Assembly (NCBI RefSeq): GCF_010731295.1
Contig: NZ_AP022579.1
Location: 2,480,001 to 2,544,000 of the forward strand
DNA length: 64,000 nt
Direction: 5' to 3'
From: Mycolicibacterium boenickei
Lineage (GTDB): Bacteria > Actinomycetota > Actinomycetes > Mycobacteriales > Mycobacteriaceae
The position numbers were made by a program, and so were the translations under genes. The notes below the pieces were generated by a model that was not told where the DNA came from, did no database searches, and saw nothing but the letters and a program-made list of their open reading frames with translations. This document shows positions 23,531-31,242 of this stretch, one piece after another (position 1 is the stretch's first letter; each line of letters opens with the position of its first letter).

Positions 23531-24783
23531 ATGGCTCGGGGTTCGTTCCAGTCGAGAAAGCGGTTGTTTTGGGAGCGGGTCCGCGAAGGCCTGTTGCCCG
23601 GGGATGCCGGTGTGGCCGTCGGCGTGTCAGCGACCTGTGGACGGCGGTGGTTTCGTCAAGCTGGCGGGGTGAAACCGCACGTGAGTAAGCCTTCGGGCAC
23701 CGGTGCGCGTCGACGGTTGAGTTTGCAGGAGCGCATCGAGATCCAAGCCGGCGTCCACGCCGACGAATCGCTGCGTTCCATCGGTCGACGGCTGGGCCGA
23801 CCGGCCTCGACGATCAAACGCGAGATCGACGAGAACACCGAACTGCGCACCCGCAAGAATCCACACAAATCGGGGTATCGACGCAAGCATGCCTTCGGGG
23901 CTCAACAGAGTGGAGCCTCGGCGAAAGTGGTCTACCGCGCGTTGTCTGCCCACGACCGATCCGCTGATCGGGCCAGGCGACCCAAACAACGCCGCCTGGC
24001 GCGCAATGACAGGTTGCGTCAGCAGGTGCAGAGTCGATTGAGTTGCGGCACAGCCCGGCGCAGATCGCCCAGCGGCTGCGCATCGACTTTCCCGACGATC
24101 CGGAGATGTGGGTGTCACACGAAGCCATTTACCAGGCGATCTACGTGCAGGGACGGGGTTCGTTACGCCGAGAACTGCACCAGTGTCTGCGAACAAAACG
24201 GGCAATACGACGACCTCAACATCAGCCCGGAACTCGACGCAGCCGCATCCCGGACATGATCAACATCAGCCAACGCCCACCGGAGGTGGCCGACCGCGCA
24301 GTGCCCGGGCATTGGGAAGGCGATCTCATCATGGGCAGCACCGCCTCAGGCTCGGCGATCGGCACCCTGGTCGAACGCAGCACCCGGTTCGTGATGCTGC
24401 TGCACCTGCCCGACGACCACAGCGCCGAAAGTGTGCAAAACGCCATCGTCGCCAAGATCACCCAGCTGCCCGCGCACCTGCGCCGCTCGTTGACCTGGGA
24501 TCAGGGCATTGAGATGTCCAACCACCGTGCCATCGCCAAAGCCACCGATCTCGACATCTACTTCTGCGATCCACATTCACCCTGGCAACGTGGCAGCAAC
24601 GAGAACACCAACGGGCTACTGCGCCAATACTTCCCCAAAAGCACTGACCTGTCGGTCTACGGCGAGCACTACCTCGACTACGTCGCAGCCGAACTCAACG
24701 GCCGACCCCGCAAAACCCTTGAATGGAAAACCCCGGCCGAAGCACTCAACGAACTACTCTCAAAACCACCAGCTGTTGCGTAG
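23531..24783 (+). pseudogene. IS30-family transposase, frameshifted
   Basis: The first part (from ATG 23531, frame 2) encodes the N-terminal HTH region: R-L-S-L-Q-E-R-I-E-I-Q-A-G, L-R-S-I-G-R-R-L-G-R-P-A-S-T-I-K-R-E-I. The second part (frame 1, from about 24043 to the stop at 24783) encodes the catalytic half: S-P-A-Q-I-A-Q-R-L, H-W-E-G-D-L-I-M-G (first Asp), L-T-W-D-Q-G-I-E-M (second Asp) and S-P-W-Q-R-G-S-N-E-N-T-N-G (Glu). All DDE residues are present. Joining the parts needs a -1 shift at 24041-24044 (AGTTGCGG), as if one T were lost from a TTT. The gene is either inactive, programmed to frameshift, or affected by an assembly error. Confidence 0.85.
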
Positions 24784-24797
24784 ACCGCTTGAAACCA
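24774..24797. repeat. Right inverted repeat of the IS30 element
   Basis: On the plus strand TGTTGCGTAGACCGCTTGAA followed by ACCA. It overlaps the transposase stop codon, as is usual for compact insertion sequences. Confidence 0.85.
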
Positions 24798-24845
24798 CCG
24801 CCTCAGCCACGACCCAGGAGTGGAAAACGGCGTGACGAAAACCCG

Positions 24846-25709
24846 CTAGACCTTGGCGATGACGTTCTCGGCGAACTTCTCCAGATGGCGGATCTTGCGG
24901 TCGAGCGGCTCGGGGTCGTCGCCCATGATGTAGGGCAGGCGGAAGCCCACGATCACATCGGTCACGCCCTTGTCCTCTAGTCGTTTGATGCCGTCGGCCG
25001 TGTACGCGTCGGCCGAGATGACGTGAACCTCGAACGGGCCGGTCTGGCCCTCCTCCGCCCGGATCTCGTTCAGCCGCTTGAGGAGGACGTCGAGATCGTC
25101 GGTGCCGCCGCCGTGCATCCAGCCGTCGTTGCGGGCCGCGCGTCGCAGGGCCGCCTCGGCGTGTCCACCGACGAGGATGGACACCGGTTTCGACGGTGCC
25201 GGGGTCATCTTGGTCTTGGGGATGTCGTAGAACTCACCGTGGTACTCGAAGTAATCACCGCTGGTCAGTCCGCGGATGATGTCGATGCATTCGTCCATGC
25301 GCTTGCCGCGCCGCGCGAACGGCACACCCATCAGCTCGTAATCCTCGGGCCACGGGCTGGTGCCGACCCCGAGCCCCAGCCGGTTGTCGAACAGCGCGTT
25401 GAGCGAGCCGACCTGTTTGGCCACCAGGGCCGGCGGGCGGATCGGCAGCTTGAGGACGAAGAAGTTGAACTTGAGCGTGGTGGTGGCCGCGCACAGCGCC
25501 GAGGCCATCACGAAGGCCTCGATGAATGGCTTGCCGTCGAGGAACTCCCGGTTGCCGTCCGGGGTGTACGGGTACTTCGAATCGGATTCGAATGGGTAGG
25601 CGACGCTGTCGGCAATGGTCATGGCGTGATAGCCGGCCGCCTCGGCGGCCTGGGCCAGCGGGATGTAGTAGGTGGGATCGGTCATGGCTTCGGCGTAGGT
25701 GAACCGCAT
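24846..25709 (-). CDS. LLM-class (F420/FMN-dependent) oxidoreductase, Rv0940c-like
   Basis: 287 aa, close to the length I recall for Rv0940c. It starts M-R-F-T-Y-A-E-A-M-T-D-P-T-Y-Y-I-P-L, with luciferase-like elements including L-G-V-G-T-S-P-W-P-E-D-Y (about residues 101-112), G-K-R-M-D-E-C-I-D-I-I-R-G-L and P-V-S-I-L-V-G-G-H-A-E-A-A. Such enzymes use F420H2 or FMNH2; the substrate is unknown. The start is placed at 25709, not at the longer frame, because TAGTGT lies 7 nt upstream. A KstR-type palindrome overlaps this -10, implying repression tied to sterol catabolism. Confidence 0.9.
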   Translation of the reverse strand: MRFTYAEAMTDPTYYIPLAQAAEAAGYHAMTIADSVAYPFESDSKYPYTPDGNREFLDGKPFIEAFVMASALCAATTTLKFNFFVLKLPIRPPALVAKQVGSLNALFDNRLGLGVGTSPWPEDYELMGVPFARRGKRMDECIDIIRGLTSGDYFEYHGEFYDIPKTKMTPAPSKPVSILVGGHAEAALRRAARNDGWMHGGGTDDLDVLLKRLNEIRAEEGQTGPFEVHVISADAYTADGIKRLEDKGVTDVIVGFRLPYIMGDDPEPLDRKIRHLEKFAENVIAKV

Positions 25710-25720
25710 GCCGTACACAC

Positions 25721-25734
25721 TAGAACGTGTTCTA
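25721..25734. promoter_or_regulatory. KstR-like operator overlapping the LLM promoter
   Basis: TAGAACGTGTTCTA is a perfect-arm palindrome (TAGAAC/GTTCTA around GT, extendable to CTAGAAC/GTTCTAG) matching TNNAACNNGTTNNA. On the minus strand it touches TAGTGT, the putative -10 of the gene at 24846-25709. It is also 37 bp upstream of the MFS start at 25771, so it may control both genes. Confidence 0.75.
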
Positions 25735-25770
25735 GTTCTGTGGGGCGGATCGGGCAGGCATGATGACCGG

Positions 25771-26958
25771 GTGCCCGCCTGGCTGACCCGCAACGTCCGG
25801 GTGCTGTCTGCCGTGTCCTTCCTGCAGGACGCTGCGAGTGAACTCCTCTATCCGCTGCTGCCGATCTATCTGACCGCCGTGCTGGGTGCCCCGCCCGCGG
25901 TGGTCGGGGCGGTGGAGGGAGCTGCCGAAGGCGCCGCGGCGATGACGAAGCTGGCGGCGGGCCCACTCGGCGACCGATTCTCCAAACGCCCCCTGATCGC
26001 CACCGGCTACGGCATGGCGGCCCTGGGCAAGGTGATGGTCGCCGCCGCGAGTGCGTGGTCGGGTGTGCTCGCCGGCCGCGTGGTGGACCGGCTCGGCAAG
26101 GGCATTCGCGGCGCGCCGCGCGACGCGCTGCTGGTCGCCGGTATCGATGACGCCGCCCGCGGCCGGGTCTTCGGATTCCACCGGGCCATGGACACCATGG
26201 GCGCCGTCGTGGGCCCCCTGCTGGGGCTGGCGGCCTACGAAATGCTCGACCACCAGATCGCCCTGCTGCTGTGGGTGGCCGTGGTGCCCGCGGTGCTCAG
26301 CGTCGCGCTGGTCTTCCTGGTCTCCGAAAAGGGAAGGGCGAAGCGACCTTCGGATCCGGTCACACAGCGCCAGCCGGTCTTCGCCCATGTGAAGGATCTG
26401 CCCGGACGGTACTGGCGCGTGACGGCCGTGCTGGTGGCGTTCGGTCTGGTGAACTTTCCCGACGCACTGCTGTTGTTGCGGCTCAACGAGATCGGCTTCT
26501 CGGTCGTCGAGGTGATCCTGGCCTATGTCACCTACAACGCCGTCTACGCCCTGGCCAGCTTCCCGGCCGGATTGCTGGCCGACCGGATCGGCCGTCTACC
26601 GGTGTTCGGCCTCGGCCTGGTGTTCTTCGCAATCGGCTACGCCGGACTGGGGCTGACCACCGACCCGCTGGTGGCCTGGCTGCTGATCGGGTCCTACGGA
26701 CTGTTCACGGGCTGCACCGACGGGGTCAGCAAGGCCTGGGTGTCCTCGTTGGTCGGCTCCGGGCTGCAAGGCAGTGCGCAAGGAGTGTTCCAGGGCCTCA
26801 GCGGATTTGCCGTGCTGGGCGCCGGGATATGGGCCGGGCTGCTCTGGACTGTGGGTCCAGGCCAGCCCGGCCAACTGCCGTTGCTGATCTCCGGCATCGC
26901 CGGGGCGGTGTTCGCGGCCGGCTTGCTCGGCCGCTCGGTGCTTACCCGGCGGCGCTGA
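25771..26958 (+). CDS. MFS transporter
   Basis: 395 aa from GTG 25771; a longer frame from 25699 would run through the operator. Twelve hydrophobic segments are visible, with the loop 2-3 motif G-P-L-G-D-R-F-S-K-R, an unusual G-K-G-I-R-G-A-P-R-D-A-L segment in TM4-5 and a second-half loop L-A-D-R-I-G-R-L-P. The G-I-R-G-A-P-R-D pattern is common in a subfamily of uncharacterised actinobacterial exporters. The substrate is unknown. It is divergent from the Rv0940c-like gene with a KstR-type site between. Its 3' end overlaps the convergent AurF-type gene by 17 bp. Confidence 0.88.
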   Translation: MPAWLTRNVRVLSAVSFLQDAASELLYPLLPIYLTAVLGAPPAVVGAVEGAAEGAAAMTKLAAGPLGDRFSKRPLIATGYGMAALGKVMVAAASAWSGVLAGRVVDRLGKGIRGAPRDALLVAGIDDAARGRVFGFHRAMDTMGAVVGPLLGLAAYEMLDHQIALLLWVAVVPAVLSVALVFLVSEKGRAKRPSDPVTQRQPVFAHVKDLPGRYWRVTAVLVAFGLVNFPDALLLLRLNEIGFSVVEVILAYVTYNAVYALASFPAGLLADRIGRLPVFGLGLVFFAIGYAGLGLTTDPLVAWLLIGSYGLFTGCTDGVSKAWVSSLVGSGLQGSAQGVFQGLSGFAVLGAGIWAGLLWTVGPGQPGQLPLLISGIAGAVFAAGLLGRSVLTRRR

Positions 26959-28213
26959 CTTCCACCTCGTCGAGTTCGAACGGCGGCGCACCGATGCCGG
27001 CGATCGTGTGCGTGCCCTGTGAGGTGCGTTCGGTGATGCGGGCGTCGACGGTGCGGGCTCCGATGCTGAGCCGCACGGGCCCGGCCGCGACGGTGCTCGG
27101 GGCATCGAGAATCGTTCCGCGCCAGTGATACTGGCCGTCGATCGGGTCGAGGTGGCCGGTCAGCCGCACATGGACCCGACGATCGCCGTCACCGTTGTCG
27201 AGGATGGCGTACCCGTCGTACACCTCTTCGGTGACGCCCTCCCCGGAGGCTGCCGCCTCCCCGGCGCCGGCTGCCGGCGCCTGCGGTGCCTTGGCGGGCA
27301 GGAACCCGGACCGCCGCCACATGCGCCTGCCGATGCGGCCCATCAGCCCGACCTCTTCGAGGAAGGCGGCCAGCGGGGCGAACCCGGAGATCTGTACCTC
27401 GCGACGGTGGGCGCTGGCCCGCGCGATCCGGCGGGCAGCGCGGGCGTTCAGGCCGACGCGTGCGTACTGGACCTTGTTGGTGAACAGGTACCGGAAGAAG
27501 TACCCGCCGACGCCGTTGAGGTTGGCCACCCACGCCCGCTTGTACCAGCGCATCGACGGAGTGCGCTGACGCAGGCCATCACGGGCGAACTGGATGTGCC
27601 GGGCCTCCTCGGTGACGTGAATGCGCATGAGGCGCTGCACCATTGGCTGCAGCTCGGGGTCGTCCATCATCTGCCGTTGCAGCGAGTCGAAGATCTCCTC
27701 GCCGACCAGCGCTGCCACCCACAGCACCGAACCGCGGAAGAAGAACGGCAGCGTGTTGATGATCATCCGCTGATACAGCCGCGGCCGCACCGGCTTGGCC
27801 CCGATCTTGTCGATGGCCTTGCCGAACATCACCATGTGGCGGGTCTCGTCGCCGAGTTCGGTGAGCTCGTAGTGCGTGGAGTTAGAAGTCGGGTCCTGGT
27901 GCATCATCTTGCGCAGCAGAGCCTGGTTGAGGATGTTCTCGAACCAGATGCCCGCCGACAGCGTGTTCGCCAGTTCCTGGCGTGACAGCTCGATCTGCTC
28001 CTCGCGGGACATGCTGTCCCACAAAGGGGTTCCGTACAGCGACACGATCCTCGGTGGCAGGAAGAACTTGTCCGGATCGATCGGCGCCTGCCAGTCGATG
28101 TCCACCACCGGCGCGTACGACTTGCGAACCGAGCCCTTCAGCAGGCGTTCGGAGAATGCGTCCCGCCGCTCCGCGTGGGCCGAGCCTCCGCCGGGTCTGA
28201 CCGAAGTTGTCAC
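26942..28213 (-). CDS. AurF-like diiron oxygenase fused to a DUF4873 domain
   Basis: 423 aa. Residues about 30-290 have the AurF/p-aminobenzoate N-oxygenase diiron pattern: E near N-T-L-S-A-G-I-W-F-E, E-L-G-D-E-T-R-H (ExxxH type), V-G-E-E-I-F-D and V-T-E-E-A-R-H-I-Q-F. An Ala/Gly-rich linker (about 305-330) leads to a C-terminal domain, D-G-Y-A-I-L-D-N and V-R-L-T-G-H-L-D-P-I-D-G-Q-Y-H-W-R-G, which matches DUF4873. The start is GTG 28213 with AAGGGAA upstream. A TTGACA-18-TACCGT promoter lies at 28252-28281. It probably oxygenates an aryl or alkyl amine or a lipid; the substrate is unknown. Confidence 0.85.
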   Translation of the reverse strand: MTTSVRPGGGSAHAERRDAFSERLLKGSVRKSYAPVVDIDWQAPIDPDKFFLPPRIVSLYGTPLWDSMSREEQIELSRQELANTLSAGIWFENILNQALLRKMMHQDPTSNSTHYELTELGDETRHMVMFGKAIDKIGAKPVRPRLYQRMIINTLPFFFRGSVLWVAALVGEEIFDSLQRQMMDDPELQPMVQRLMRIHVTEEARHIQFARDGLRQRTPSMRWYKRAWVANLNGVGGYFFRYLFTNKVQYARVGLNARAARRIARASAHRREVQISGFAPLAAFLEEVGLMGRIGRRMWRRSGFLPAKAPQAPAAGAGEAAASGEGVTEEVYDGYAILDNGDGDRRVHVRLTGHLDPIDGQYHWRGTILDAPSTVAAGPVRLSIGARTVDARITERTSQGTHTIAGIGAPPFELDEVEVSAAG

Positions 28214-28251
28214 CGTTGACGTTCCCTTCGTTTGTGGTCCCCCTCACTCCG

Positions 28252-28281
28252 ACGGTAGGTACCGACAATGTGTGATGTCAA
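28252..28281 (-). promoter_or_regulatory. SigA-type promoter of the AurF-like gene
   Basis: On the minus strand: TTGACA (28281-28276), 18-bp spacer, TACCGT (28257-28252), ending 38 bp before the GTG start at 28213. The match to the vegetative consensus is strong. Confidence 0.6.
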
Positions 28282-28285
28282 TACC

Positions 28286-28313
28286 CCGGGTACCGGATAC
28301 TTCGGGTACCCGG
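28286..28313. promoter_or_regulatory. Inverted repeat in the AurF/cobF divergent promoter region
   Basis: CCGGGTACC (28286-28294) and GGTACCCGG (28305-28313), perfect 9-bp arms with a 10-nt spacer. It is placed between the -35 of the AurF-like gene and the -10 of cobF (TAACCT at 28326-28331), where a regulator could act on both. Confidence 0.55.
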
Positions 28314-28337
28314 TTTCGGTTCGGTTAACCTTCGACA

Positions 28338-29096
28338 GTGCGTCGCATCCACGTCATCGGAATCGGGGCCGGTGATCCGGACTTCGTCACCGCACAGGCT
28401 ATTTCCGCGCTCAACGACACGCAGGTGTTTTTCGCGATGGACAAGGGTCCGCGTCGAGGCGCGGCCGATGACCTGGTCGCGGTGCGCAAGCAGATCTGCG
28501 ATCGGTACATCACCGAACCCGGCTACCGCTTCGTCGAACTGGTCGATCCGCCGCGCGCCGCGGCCGGCGACGCACCGGGCTATCGGCAGGTCGTGGCGGA
28601 TTGGCACGCCGAACGGGCCCGGATCTGGGCGGCGGCCATCGAGACCGAACTCGGGCCCGACGGCACCGGGGCGTTTCTGGCCTGGGGGGATCCGTCGCTG
28701 TACGACAGCACGCTGCGCATCCTGGAAAAAGTGGCCGAGTACCTCGACATCCAATACGACGTCATTCCCGGCATCACCGCCATCCAGGTGCTGACCGCCC
28801 GGCATCGCATCCCGCTCAACGACGTCGGCGAACCGGTGCTGATCACCACCGGGCGCCAGTTGCGCGAGCACGGACTGACCGGCAGTGCCGTGGTGATGCT
28901 CGACGCCGACTGCTCGTTTCAGCAGTGCCCGCCGCAGACCCGGATCTGGTGGGGCGCCTACCTCGGCACGCCCGACGAGTTGCTGTATGCGGGAACGGTC
29001 GGGGAGATCGGCGATGAAATCGTTGCTGCGCGTGCCGAAGCGAGGACGCGCCACGGCTGGATCATGGACACGTACCTGCTGCGCTCGGCAGACTAG
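28338..29096 (+). CDS. cobF: Precorrin-6A synthase (deacetylating), CobF
   Basis: 252 aa, usual length. It is a class III tetrapyrrole methyltransferase: I-H-V-I-G-I-G-A-G-D-P-D-F-V-T (about residues 4-18) is the SAM-binding start, and F-L-A-W-G-D-P-S-L-Y-D-S (about 113-124) and V-I-P-G-I-T-A-I-Q are the other conserved loops. It methylates C-1 of precorrin-5 and releases acetate in aerobic cobalamin synthesis. The GTG start is preceded at 6 nt by TAACCT, suggesting a leaderless mRNA. No other cob gene is nearby. The M. tuberculosis complex is reported to lack cobF through a deletion at this position. Confidence 0.94.
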   Translation: MRRIHVIGIGAGDPDFVTAQAISALNDTQVFFAMDKGPRRGAADDLVAVRKQICDRYITEPGYRFVELVDPPRAAAGDAPGYRQVVADWHAERARIWAAAIETELGPDGTGAFLAWGDPSLYDSTLRILEKVAEYLDIQYDVIPGITAIQVLTARHRIPLNDVGEPVLITTGRQLREHGLTGSAVVMLDADCSFQQCPPQTRIWWGAYLGTPDELLYAGTVGEIGDEIVAARAEARTRHGWIMDTYLLRSAD

Positions 29097-29102
29097 ACCG
29101 CC

Positions 29103-29486
29103 ATGAGCTCATTTCTCCTGCGCGCCGCGATAACCGGATTCGCGCTCTGGGTGGTCACTCTCGTCGTGCCGGGGATCTACTTCATCGGAGGTGACACGAC
29201 CGTCGCCAGGGTCGGCATCATCTTCTTCGTCGCGGTCATCTTCGGTCTGGTCAACGCGTTCATCAAGCCGATCGTGCAGATCCTGTCGATCCCGCTGTAC
29301 ATCCTCACGCTCGGCCTGATCCACATCGTGATCAATGCGCTGATGCTGTGGATCACGTCGTGGATCACCGACAACACCACGGGTTGGGGTCTGCACATCG
29401 ACCAGTTCTGGTGGACCGCGATCTGGGCGGCCATCGTGCTGTCGCTGGTCAGCTGGCTACTGTCGTTCGTCAAGGCTCTCGCGTAG
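29103..29486 (+). CDS. Phage-holin-family IV / DUF360-type membrane protein
   Basis: 127 aa with four transmembrane helices: about residues 8-25, 35-55, 60-85 and 100-125. G-L-V-N-A-F-I-K-P-I-V-Q-I-L-S-I-P and L-Y-I-L-T-L-G-L-I-H-I-V-I-N-A-L are the conserved core of this widespread small family (YvlD-like), whose function is not established. It starts 6 bp after the cobF stop, so it is likely co-transcribed. It overlaps the convergent FUSC gene by 30 bp at its 3' end. Confidence 0.85.
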   Translation: MSSFLLRAAITGFALWVVTLVVPGIYFIGGDTTVARVGIIFFVAVIFGLVNAFIKPIVQILSIPLYILTLGLIHIVINALMLWITSWITDNTTGWGLHIDQFWWTAIWAAIVLSLVSWLLSFVKALA

Positions 29487-31202
29487 GGCCGTCGCCTGTT
29501 CCCGGAGCGCGGCCGCGGTGTCCGCGGCCGCCTCGGCGCCTGACTCCGTGTCGCGGTCACGCTCGGCGCCCCAGCAGGCCGCCAAGGTGCGGTAGGCGAG
29601 TTGTTCGGTGGCCACGACAGTCGGCCACATGCGTTCGGCCCCAAGGCGTTGCGAGGCTGAACCACCGACACCCGCGTCGTAGGCCGGTAGCAGTTCCATG
29701 GCCCGCAGCTGCAGATCTCGCCGGTCGGTACGCGCCGCCGGGGAGGTGGCATCGTCGGCCGCCAGGTGCGGCAGAGTGGCGGTGATCGCGTCGAGCGTGG
29801 CGGTGACGGCCGTGCGCAGGCCGGTCGGGTGGCGCAGACGTTGGGTGGACCAGTAGACCGCCAGGGCCACCGCGCAGCCGATCAGGGTGTCGCTGCCACG
29901 CGTGAGCAGCAGTTCGCCGAGATCCTCGACGGGCTGACCGCCGGACGCGATGGTGAGTGCGGCGGGGGTGATGAACACGACGGCCAGGGTGTAGTTGCGC
30001 ATCACGTACATCTCGATGATGAATTGCAGCGTGCCGATCACCAGGGCCAGCCACAGGCCCTGCGGATGCAGGGCGAGGATCGCACCGGCGACGCCGAGGC
30101 CGAGCCAGGTGCCCAGCGTCCGCTCCACGCCCCGGGCCACGGTGCGCTGCCAGTCGAATCCTTGGTGCAACATCAGCACCGCGGCGGCCATCGCCCAATA
30201 GGCGTGCGTCATCGTCAGGGCCTGGGAGACCAGCACGGCGATGACACCGGAGATCGCGACCGCGATCCCGACCCGCGCCGCCAGTTGTAGTGACACCGAA
30301 CCCGGCGTCACTGCCCGGCGCAACAATTGCAACGCGCTGGGCCTGCCGAGCGGAATCCCTTCGGCGCCATGCTCATCGGTGACCGCGTCGGCAGGCACGG
30401 TGGCCAGATGCCGGGCCAGGGCCGCGCCGTCGTATGCCGGCGGCTCGCCGGAGTCGGCGGCGCGCATGGCTTCGGCGAACAGCACGTGCAGGCGCCGGTT
30501 GACGACCCGCAGCCGGTACAGCGCCTGGTCGGGTTTGGGCTGTACCGGTTGATAGGTGACCAGGGTGACCCACGCAGTGTGCAGCAGGAGTGCCGCTTTG
30601 TGCCGGGTCTCGGCCGCAGGGTTCTCGATGTAGTCGGCGACGGCGGCGGCCGCCGCGGCCACCGCAGCCTTCTCGGGCCCGCGGGGCCGGATCAACGCGC
30701 CGGACATGTGCACCAGCCAGGCGAACGCCCCACCGGCCAGGACGAGGGCGGCGTGATGGCCCGGGCTGAGGTGCAGCGTCGCCGGGGTGCCGGTGCCCGC
30801 CGCGCAGGCCAGCACCACCATGTAGGCCCCGGGCGGGCCGATGCTCAGGGCGTGGCAGACCAGGGTCGCGACCACGGCGATCACGGTCACGGTGAGTACG
30901 CCCAGCCACGGTGTCGACGACGCCCAGTCGCCGAGCGCCACCGCCGCGGCGAAGCACACCGCGACCACGCCGAGGTACGCGCCGCGATTCAGGTACGGCC
31001 GGCCGCTGCCGTACAGCGACGTGAATCCGCCGATGGTGGCGATCAATCCGGCCGTGGTGTCGCCGGCCAGCCAGCCCACCAGAACGGGTACGGCCATGCA
31101 GATTCCGGCGCGCAACGCGAACGGCCACCGGCGCGGCACGCTGTTGAGCACGAAGATGTTGCGTATCGGGTTGGTCGCTCTGGGAGCAGGCCGGTCGGAC
31201 AT
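29457..31202 (-). CDS. FUSC-family membrane protein (aromatic-acid exporter-like)
   Basis: 581 aa from ATG 31202. It is built as two membrane blocks (about residues 30-165 and 310-445), each with several helices, separated and followed by soluble helical regions, the FUSC/YccS layout. A-A-R-V-G-I-A-V-A-I-S-G and H-Q-G-F-D-W-Q-R-T-V-A-R-G-V-E-R-T-L-G-T begin the second block and contain the conserved R-x-x-E-R-x-x-G-T. Relatives export aromatic carboxylic acids or are of unknown function. The longer frame to 31244 would overlap the divergent fpg2 start and is not used. Confidence 0.86.
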   Translation of the reverse strand: MSDRPAPRATNPIRNIFVLNSVPRRWPFALRAGICMAVPVLVGWLAGDTTAGLIATIGGFTSLYGSGRPYLNRGAYLGVVAVCFAAAVALGDWASSTPWLGVLTVTVIAVVATLVCHALSIGPPGAYMVVLACAAGTGTPATLHLSPGHHAALVLAGGAFAWLVHMSGALIRPRGPEKAAVAAAAAAVADYIENPAAETRHKAALLLHTAWVTLVTYQPVQPKPDQALYRLRVVNRRLHVLFAEAMRAADSGEPPAYDGAALARHLATVPADAVTDEHGAEGIPLGRPSALQLLRRAVTPGSVSLQLAARVGIAVAISGVIAVLVSQALTMTHAYWAMAAAVLMLHQGFDWQRTVARGVERTLGTWLGLGVAGAILALHPQGLWLALVIGTLQFIIEMYVMRNYTLAVVFITPAALTIASGGQPVEDLGELLLTRGSDTLIGCAVALAVYWSTQRLRHPTGLRTAVTATLDAITATLPHLAADDATSPAARTDRRDLQLRAMELLPAYDAGVGGSASQRLGAERMWPTVVATEQLAYRTLAACWGAERDRDTESGAEAAADTAAALREQATALRESLDERQ

Positions 31203-31242
31203 GTCTACAGCATGCTCGGCGTTTCGCTGACACACTGGAGCC

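Larger units (their letters stand above)
23482..24797 (+). mobile_element. IS30-family insertion sequence (about 1.32 kb)
   Basis: The element is bounded by 24-bp inverted repeats (21 of 24 identical; the inner 20 bp differ at one position) at 23482-23505 and 24774-24797. It contains one transposase reading region of IS30 type split by a frameshift. No clear target-site duplication is seen at the chosen ends (CCT on the left, CCG on the right). It lies between the MFS exporter promoter and the LLM oxidoreductase gene. Confidence 0.88.

Noticed and set aside
22266..23672. 468-codon plus-strand frame opposite the MFS exporter
   Set aside because: Shadow of the transporter gene; Gln/His/Arg-rich low-complexity translation typical of antisense frames.
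23479..24800. Target-site duplication of the IS30 element
   Set aside because: Bases flanking the inferred ends (CCT versus CCG) do not give a clean repeat, so none is claimed.
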